Shown: one piece after another, positions 7,401 through 10,630 of the stretch
How the letters are laid out: each line of letters starts with the position of its first letter
How positions within the stretch are numbered: position 1 is the stretch's first letter
Assembly (NCBI GenBank): GCA_039962885.1
Contig: JBDVGI010000215.1
Location: 1 to 10,630 of the forward strand
DNA from: Litorimonas sp039962885
GTDB taxonomy: Bacteria; Pseudomonadota; Alphaproteobacteria; Caulobacterales; Maricaulaceae
Direction of reading: 5' to 3'
DNA: 10,630 nt
Notes under the pieces: model-generated
What the model was told of the DNA's origin: nothing
Database searches by the model: none
What the model saw: only the letters and a program-made list of their open reading frames with translations
Position numbers and translations under genes: made by a program

Positions 7401-7992
7401 TATCATAGGAATAGGTAAAGCCCTGTGATTGTTTGTTCTGCCCTCGCCTGACCGCCTCTTCAATCGTTTGTCCAAGAACAAACTGGTTTCCCATTTCCTT
7501 CATAGCCCGCGTGACAGCTGCCCGAATGATAGGCTCACCTAACCGCTTCACCGACCCGTGTAATATAGATGCAAGGCCAGTGGTTTTGTCATTATCCAAA
7601 ACCTTCCCTGTCAACATCAATCCCCATGTCGACGCGTTCACAAGTGAGGATGAGGATTTACCCAAATGCTGACCCCAAGAGGACGGCGCGATTTTGTCTT
7701 CAATCAAATCATCAATCGTTTCAGAGTCTGGAACACGCAACAGAGCTTCCGCCAGACACATAAGCGCCACGCCCTCATCTGTTGAAAGGCCGTATTCCGC
7801 TAGAAATTGCTCCATAAGGCCAGGCTTGTCATCTTCCCTAATATTATTCACCATTTTCACAGCGCGGAGAGAGAAGGCTTCTCTTTCGGGTTTGCTAATC
7901 TTGGCTTTATCCATCAGAGCCTGAATAACGGCTTGGTCTTCAGCCAAATGTAACTGCTGAATATCACGGCGTAATAGAGCTAATTTATCCAT
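4486..7992 (-). CDS. putA: Bifunctional proline dehydrogenase / P5C dehydrogenase (PutA, no DNA-binding head)
   Basis: A 1168-residue trifunctional-length PutA that oxidises proline to P5C (FAD, electrons to quinone) and then to glutamate (NAD+), passing the intermediate through an internal tunnel. The N-terminal arm (1-130) lacks the ribbon-helix-helix repressor domain of E. coli PutA. The PRODH barrel covers about 170-480: NIDAEEMDRLD (280-290), RLVKGAYWD (343-351) and the proline-binding RRLLENGA with Arg459/Arg460. The P5CDH domain covers about 540-995: SPWNFPLAIF (669-678), FTGS (746-749), Glu773 in AETGG, catalytic Cys807 in SGQRCSALR, and EIFGPVL (900-906). A C-terminal ALDH-like domain (about 1045-1168) ends with the conserved motif HVSIDTTASGGN. 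This domain order is the type B of the PutA classification. ATG at 7992 has GAGG at 7996-7999. Regulation is probably by the divergent Lrp-type gene. The last residues and the stop seem to have been changed by fusion to a receptor remnant. Confidence 0.97.
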   Translation of the reverse strand: MDKLALLRRDIQQLHLAEDQAVIQALMDKAKISKPEREAFSLRAVKMVNNIREDDKPGLMEQFLAEYGLSTDEGVALMCLAEALLRVPDSETIDDLIEDKIAPSSWGQHLGKSSSSLVNASTWGLMLTGKVLDNDKTTGLASILHGSVKRLGEPIIRAAVTRAMKEMGNQFVLGQTIEEAVRRGQNKQSQGFTYSYDMLGEAALTSKDAKRFYEAYSKSIDYLSTTAGSQDIRANPGISIKLSALHPRYELGQRDRVMTELTAHVLSLAVKAKDANMGLNIDAEEMDRLDLSLDVIETVLRDDSLAGWDGFGVVVQAYSKRASAVIEWLYELSKTLNRKIMVRLVKGAYWDTEIKRAQVEGISGFPVYSRKSATDVSYLCCAKKLLNMTDRIYPQFATHNAHTVASILELAPDSSVFEFQALHGMGEVLYRQLMAEGDSRCRIYAPVGAHRNLLAYLVRRLLENGANSSFVNQIVDDEISPEIIARDPFETLVQDTAGKASHILHSKDLFAPARANSKGWDLHNAADIEAIEQARLGFKDTQWTALPILAGRHKGIAAKHVMNPANDKDIVGKVIDASEVDVELAIAKAKPWSAKPERRYEVLNKAADLYEENFGEIFAVLTREAGKVPQDAIAELREAVDFLRYYAAQILTLADKDARKERGVFTCISPWNFPLAIFSGQIAAALAAGNAVLAKPAETTPIIASLAVKFLHKAGVPKSALQLLPGQGRIIGAKLTSSPSVKGVCFTGSTATAQHIHKSMADKLDPYAPLIAETGGLNAMIVDSTALPEQAVQDIVDSAFRSSGQRCSALRILYLQEDIAEDFKDMLFGAMDELKLGDPWEYSTDIGPIITHDAKDEIVDHINRARQEGRLLKNMTAPDVGSFVGPAVISVSGLNALGKEIFGPVLHIATFKSDEIDSIVSDINESGYGLTFGLHTRIDQRVEELTASLRVGNIYVNRNQIGAIVGSQPFGGEGLSGTGPKAGGPHYLKRFTRLVSGSVPQELTEGKPLAIDVVQQALGALEAPKNVALNTQDMPGPTGESNRLSTYARGKILCLGPTLEDAQGQAKIALQAGCVPLIICSGVSEGEGLNGIINPNDITNLQGFDGLAFWGKPEDTRHIRIAIAARNGAIMPIFDDMDMEERCVLERHVSIDTTASGGNVSLLAGSSS

Positions 7993-8038
7993 GGAACCTC
8001 ACAAATGCTAAGCAAGTTTGGGAATGTCATTAACATCA

Positions 8039-8067
8039 AATATATCATTGTCAGGATGGTCTGTCAG
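8039..8067 (-). promoter_or_regulatory. putA promoter (sigma-70 type)
   Basis: On the minus strand CTGACA (8062-8067, five of six to TTGACA), exactly 17 bases, then TATATT (8039-8044, five of six to TATAAT). Transcription would start near 8032, leaving a leader of about 40 bases before the putA ATG. The -35 box lies within the palindrome at 8058-8070. Confidence 0.6.
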
Positions 8068-8076
8068 ACCTATTAT
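8048..8076 (+). promoter_or_regulatory. Lrp-type regulator promoter (sigma-70 type)
   Basis: TTGTCA (8048-8053), exactly 17 bases, then TATTAT (8071-8076), each five of six to consensus. Transcription would start near 8083, with a leader of about 43 bases. It interleaves with the putA promoter on the other strand, and the palindrome fills most of its spacer, ending one base before the -10. Confidence 0.55.
8058..8070. promoter_or_regulatory. Putative operator: perfect 13-bp palindrome between putA and its regulator
   Basis: GGTCTG-T-CAGACC is a perfect 6+1+6 inverted repeat. It covers the -35 box of the putA promoter and the spacer of the regulator promoter. AGACC recurs at 8077-8081 and TGTCAG at 8049-8054, eleven to thirteen bases away, as would suit a multimeric Lrp-family protein. 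A second, weaker inverted repeat, ATGT-N5-ACAT, lies at 8024-8036 near the putA transcription start, and CGAT-N4-ATCG lies at 8081-8092. The likely binder is the adjacent Lrp-type protein (autoregulation plus putA control); this is inferred from position. Confidence 0.55.
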
Positions 8077-8125
8077 AGACCGATAAAAATCGATTTAACT
8101 TATTTTTTGGCAAAAGAAATACAAT

Positions 8126-8599
8126 ATGGACAAAAAAATTCATAATTCAGACCGGTTAGACCACATAGACACTCAGATGTTGAAGATTTTATCACGCGAG
8201 GGCCGCTTACCCGTATCAGAGATTGCTCGCCGCATCGGGACATCAAAGACCCCATGCCAGACACGCTTAAAACGCTTGCAAGACAACAAATTTATCCTTG
8301 GGTTTAGAGCTGTCTTAAATCCTCAAAAATTAGGCCAGCAGCACGTAGCCTTCACTGAGGTCAAACTGTCCGACACAAGAGAAAATGCTTTGAATGCTTT
8401 CAATGAAGCCGTTCAATCCATTCCTGAAATTGAACAATGTCATATGATAGCGGGAGCCTATGACTATCTTTTAAAAATTCGAACTTCGAACATTAAGGCT
8501 TACCGAATGGTTTTAGGCGAAACAATCTCAAAGCTTCCCCATGTGGCTAATACATCTACCTTTGTCGCTATGGAGTCCGTCAAAGATTATAGTTTTTAA
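8126..8599 (+). CDS. putR: Lrp/AsnC family regulator, probable proline-responsive regulator of putA
   Basis: A 157-residue Lrp/AsnC (feast/famine) regulator of normal length. The N-terminal winged HTH starts with LDHIDTQMLKILSREGRLPVSEIARRIGTSKTPCQTRLKRLQD (11-53), with the recognition helix at about 40-51. The RAM effector-binding domain (about 72-152) contains GAYDYLLKIRT (110-120), the glycine/aspartate loop where these proteins bind amino acids. It is transcribed away from putA across a 133-bp gap. That is the same arrangement as PutR of Rhodobacter capsulatus and Agrobacterium, which activates putA when proline is present. Since this PutA has no repressor domain, an outside regulator is needed, which strengthens the assignment. 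The ATG at 8126 has only a weak purine stretch (AAAAGAAA, 8113-8119) before it. No terminator is visible after its stop. The symbol rests on context, not on proven orthology. Confidence 0.88.
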   Translation: MDKKIHNSDRLDHIDTQMLKILSREGRLPVSEIARRIGTSKTPCQTRLKRLQDNKFILGFRAVLNPQKLGQQHVAFTEVKLSDTRENALNAFNEAVQSIPEIEQCHMIAGAYDYLLKIRTSNIKAYRMVLGETISKLPHVANTSTFVAMESVKDYSF

Positions 8600-8711
8600 A
8601 TTCAAACTTAGCCAAGGACAGCTACTAATATACACAACATAGTTTTAGGGCAGTTATGAAACTAACATGAACGTGATGAGTAACTCCTGCATTAATCTTG
8701 CAGCGGGGCCC

Positions 8712-8740
8712 TGAACATGAGAAATTGCTCCCAGTATAAA
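8712..8740 (+). promoter_or_regulatory. Possible promoter of the metallo-hydrolase lipoprotein gene
   Basis: TGAACA (8712-8717), 17 bases, TATAAA (8735-8740). The -10 is reasonable and the -35 is weak (four of six). It would start transcription near 8747, shortly before the GGGGAG ribosome site at 8761-8766. Readthrough from the regulator gene is an alternative, since no terminator lies between. Confidence 0.35.
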
Positions 8741-8772
8741 ATACCGTAATATCAAGTGCGGGGGAGAAAATC

Positions 8773-10314
8773 ATGAAATACCTCAATATTAGTTTCATAA
8801 CTATCACAGCGGCTCTGGCAGCTTGCGCCCCAACGGCCAATGAAGCGGCTGAGAGCGTAAGTTCTTCAATATCATCTGTAAACCACTCCAGTTTTGATCA
8901 GCAAAAAAAAGCGCAAACCATTATACTGCGCGCTATTGAGGCTGCTGGGGGTATGGATGCGCTCAAGACTGTGACACGGGGCACAATGATATTCTCAACG
9001 CGTACTGCCCGTATTGGTCAAGCGGCAACTCCAGATGCAAATGGCGATTTGGGCGATGCGTCCAAAACCATTGCGCAGCGGGCAAATGGCCTAGTCGCGA
9101 TTGACCGTTTTAACGGGGAAGACCTTGGCTCACGTTATGTCCATGGCGGATTAACGGATTGGATTTTCTTTGCTGGGCAAAACTCTGTCGCTGATGTGGA
9201 GCCTGTTTTAGCGGGCGGAATTATTAATCAAACGCAAACCTCTGCGCACACACTATTAGCCATGAGTGAAGCCTCTCAACATGTGCGTTATGTTGGTACG
9301 CATCTGAAAAAAGGGAAGGCCTTTGATGCTATTGATTTTGTAAATGGCCTTGGACAAATGCAAACAGCGTATTTCGCTAAGGAAAATGGCGAGCTTCACA
9401 AAGTTGAAGGTCTGGCGGCACACGCGCAATGGGGCGATATAGCGGTCACGCGGGTTTTCAGTGATTATCAGGAGATAAATGGCGCGCAAGTCGCGCATCA
9501 GACCACAACTAAGCAAGCTGATATCGTCGCAAGTATTGTGACCTTAGAGAGCTTTGAAACCACCCCTATTGCGGATGATATCTTTGAAAAACCGCAAGAC
9601 GCAACGGTCAATGATCCGTTCACAGCCTCACCTCCCAGCGCGCGCGAGTTAACTCCCGAAGACCTAGGAGGCGGATTATATTATATTTCTAATGCAGCGC
9701 AGGGCTATAACGTAATTTTCGCAGATCATGAGGATGGTATTCTTGTGCTTGAAACACCGCAATCCATCCAAGCTTCGCGCGATGTCATCCGCACGATTGA
9801 AGCGACCCTCCCGGGTAAAACGATTAAGGCGGCTGTGCCAACCCATCATCATTTTGATCATTCTGGTGGGATTTACGGTTATCACGAAGCGGGCATTCCA
9901 ATTTTAACGACTCCCGGGAATGTTGACTTTGCGGTTCAAATCGGCACGGCAGCCCGTAATATTGGCACAAGTAAAGGCGCGATTTCGACGCCCAAAGTCA
10001 GTAGCTTCGAGGGCCGCACGACAATGGGCAGCGGCACGGCTGCAGTTGAACTTATCAATGTCGGGCCGAATCCACATGCGGATGAGATTGTCATTGCTTA
10101 TATGCCTGCATTAAAAGCCGCCTTCGTTGCAGATATATTCAGTAAGCGCGGTGATACCTTGCCGCCTGCAAATGCCAATCAATTGGATTTCGCTGATGAG
10201 CTTGAAAAGCTCGACTTAGATATTGAGACCTTTATTCCTGTTCACGGCAGTAATGCAACCGCCCAAGAGTTTTGGGATTCGGTCAAACGTGGCAGAGAAG
10301 CCGCAACACAATAA
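8773..10314 (+). CDS. Metallo-beta-lactamase-fold hydrolase, lipoprotein
   Basis: A 513-residue predicted lipoprotein. The signal peptide MKYLNISFITITAALAAC ends in the lipobox LAAC with Cys18 as lipidation site; Ala at +2 suggests transfer to the outer membrane. A Ser/Ala-rich linker follows, then a ~250-residue N-terminal region (about 45-290) that I do not recognise. The C-terminal ~220 residues are an MBL fold: LYYISNAAQGYNVIF (302-316), HHHFDH with His358, His360, Asp362 and His363, His435 in GPNPHADE, Asp454 in FVADIF, and His491 in PVHG. These are the full ligands for a dinuclear metal site, so it should be an active hydrolase; its substrate is unknown, and nothing specifically indicates a beta-lactam. 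GGGGAG lies six bases before the ATG. An IS6 element starts immediately after the stop codon. The C-terminus looks complete for the family, but loss of a few residues cannot be excluded. Confidence 0.87.
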   Translation: MKYLNISFITITAALAACAPTANEAAESVSSSISSVNHSSFDQQKKAQTIILRAIEAAGGMDALKTVTRGTMIFSTRTARIGQAATPDANGDLGDASKTIAQRANGLVAIDRFNGEDLGSRYVHGGLTDWIFFAGQNSVADVEPVLAGGIINQTQTSAHTLLAMSEASQHVRYVGTHLKKGKAFDAIDFVNGLGQMQTAYFAKENGELHKVEGLAAHAQWGDIAVTRVFSDYQEINGAQVAHQTTTKQADIVASIVTLESFETTPIADDIFEKPQDATVNDPFTASPPSARELTPEDLGGGLYYISNAAQGYNVIFADHEDGILVLETPQSIQASRDVIRTIEATLPGKTIKAAVPTHHHFDHSGGIYGYHEAGIPILTTPGNVDFAVQIGTAARNIGTSKGAISTPKVSSFEGRTTMGSGTAAVELINVGPNPHADEIVIAYMPALKAAFVADIFSKRGDTLPPANANQLDFADELEKLDLDIETFIPVHGSNATAQEFWDSVKRGREAATQ

Positions 10315-10630
10315 GGCTTTGTCACATTAACTCCCTCTTTCCGCCTCAATGCTAGTTGAAAGGCATGAAAACATCAATCTATTCTCGTCATCGCTTCCAC
10401 CCTGATATTATTCGGCGCGCTGTTTGGATGTATTTTAGGTTCAATTTAAGTTTTCGCGATGTGAAAGAGCTAATGGCCGAACGCGGCCTCGATGTCTCCT
10501 ATGAAACTATCCGTAGATGGGTCGGTAAGTTTGGAACCGTTTATGCCAAACGAATAAAATCACGAGCGGAAGCTCCCTCACCTGTCTGGCACCTAGCACC
10601 AAATGGCATTGAAACGAAGTCTATACCAAG
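10315..10630 (+). mobile_element. IS6-family insertion sequence, left part
   Basis: GGCTTTGTCACATTAA begins one base after the stop of the lipoprotein gene. It resembles IS6-family terminal repeats, which start GG(C/T)-x-x-TGT (for example IS6100 and IS26). The transposase start lies 50 bases inside, the normal spacing for this family. IS6 elements make 8-bp target duplications; CACAATAA (10307-10314) would be the left copy, and the right end is outside the window. Confidence 0.75.
10365..10630 (+). CDS. IS6-family transposase, N-terminal part, possibly damaged
   Basis: The frame is open from ATG at 10365 to the window end, giving 88 residues. The N-terminal zinc-ribbon/HTH region is clearly IS6-like: HRFHPDIIRRAVWMYFRFNLSFRDVKELMAERG (9-41), VSYETIRRWVGKFG (44-57) and AKRIKSRAE (61-69), ending PSPVWHL at 71-77. 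In intact members WHL is followed by Asp-Glu, the first catalytic residue of the DDE triad. Here the codons after WHL encode Ala-Pro-Asn, and the downstream residues do not match the family. A one-base insertion near 10597 would explain the loss of frame, but the bases beyond it do not clearly restore the usual sequence either. It is either a pseudogene or an element rearranged at this point. No strong ribosome site is seen: AAAGG lies only one base before the ATG. The rest lies outside the window. Confidence 0.7.
   Translation, partial: MKTSIYSRHRFHPDIIRRAVWMYFRFNLSFRDVKELMAERGLDVSYETIRRWVGKFGTVYAKRIKSRAEAPSPVWHLAPNGIETKSIP

Noticed and set aside
7600..7992. Search for a ribbon-helix-helix DNA-binding head on PutA
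   Set aside because: The N-terminus (MDKLALLRRDIQQLH...) is the ordinary arm domain; no RHH pattern is present and no extra upstream codons fit before the promoter.
10290..10314. Truncation of the MBL lipoprotein by the IS
   Set aside because: The stop lies before the element and the last metal ligand (PVHG) plus ~20 residues are present, as in complete family members.

Overview
The window looks like chromosomal DNA of a moderately AT-rich, Gram-negative alphaproteobacterium, probably marine and close to the Hyphomonadaceae/Maricaulales. This rests on four things: a PutA of the three-part type without a DNA-binding head, a divergent Lrp-type regulator beside it (the PutR arrangement known in Rhodobacter and Agrobacterium), a TonB-dependent receptor fragment, and a predicted outer-membrane lipoprotein. 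The exact taxon is an inference from gene types and base composition, not from a marker gene.

Layout, left to right. Positions 1-1523 (minus) hold the first 507 residues of a hybrid sensor kinase (PAS, HisKA, HATPase, receiver) that runs off the left edge. About 1 kb without a convincing gene follows (1524-2517). It contains several hairpins and a good rho-independent terminator at 2314-2340 that no protein gene accounts for, so it may close a small RNA. Then come a hotdog acyl-CoA thioesterase (plus), an AhpD-like carboxymuconolactone-decarboxylase family protein (minus) and a small cytosolic cyclophilin-type prolyl isomerase (minus). A strong hairpin terminator at 4324-4348 and the last ~40 codons of a lost TonB-dependent receptor lie between the isomerase and putA.

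The centre is a proline-use locus. A 1168-residue bifunctional PutA (minus) and an Lrp/AsnC regulator (plus) diverge from a 133-bp gap. Two good sigma-70 promoters interleave there around a perfect 13-bp palindrome, which suggests that one bound regulator could control both genes. PutA oxidises proline to glutamate; the regulator probably senses proline.

To the right is a 513-residue lipoprotein with a C-terminal metallo-beta-lactamase fold and a complete metal-ligand set. One base after its stop codon an IS6-family insertion sequence begins. Its transposase loses the expected D-E after WHL, so the copy may be damaged.

I found no convincing new biological system. The most informative signals are the putA/TonB-receptor fusion scar with its borrowed terminator, the compact put operator, and the possible small RNA at about 2143-2340.
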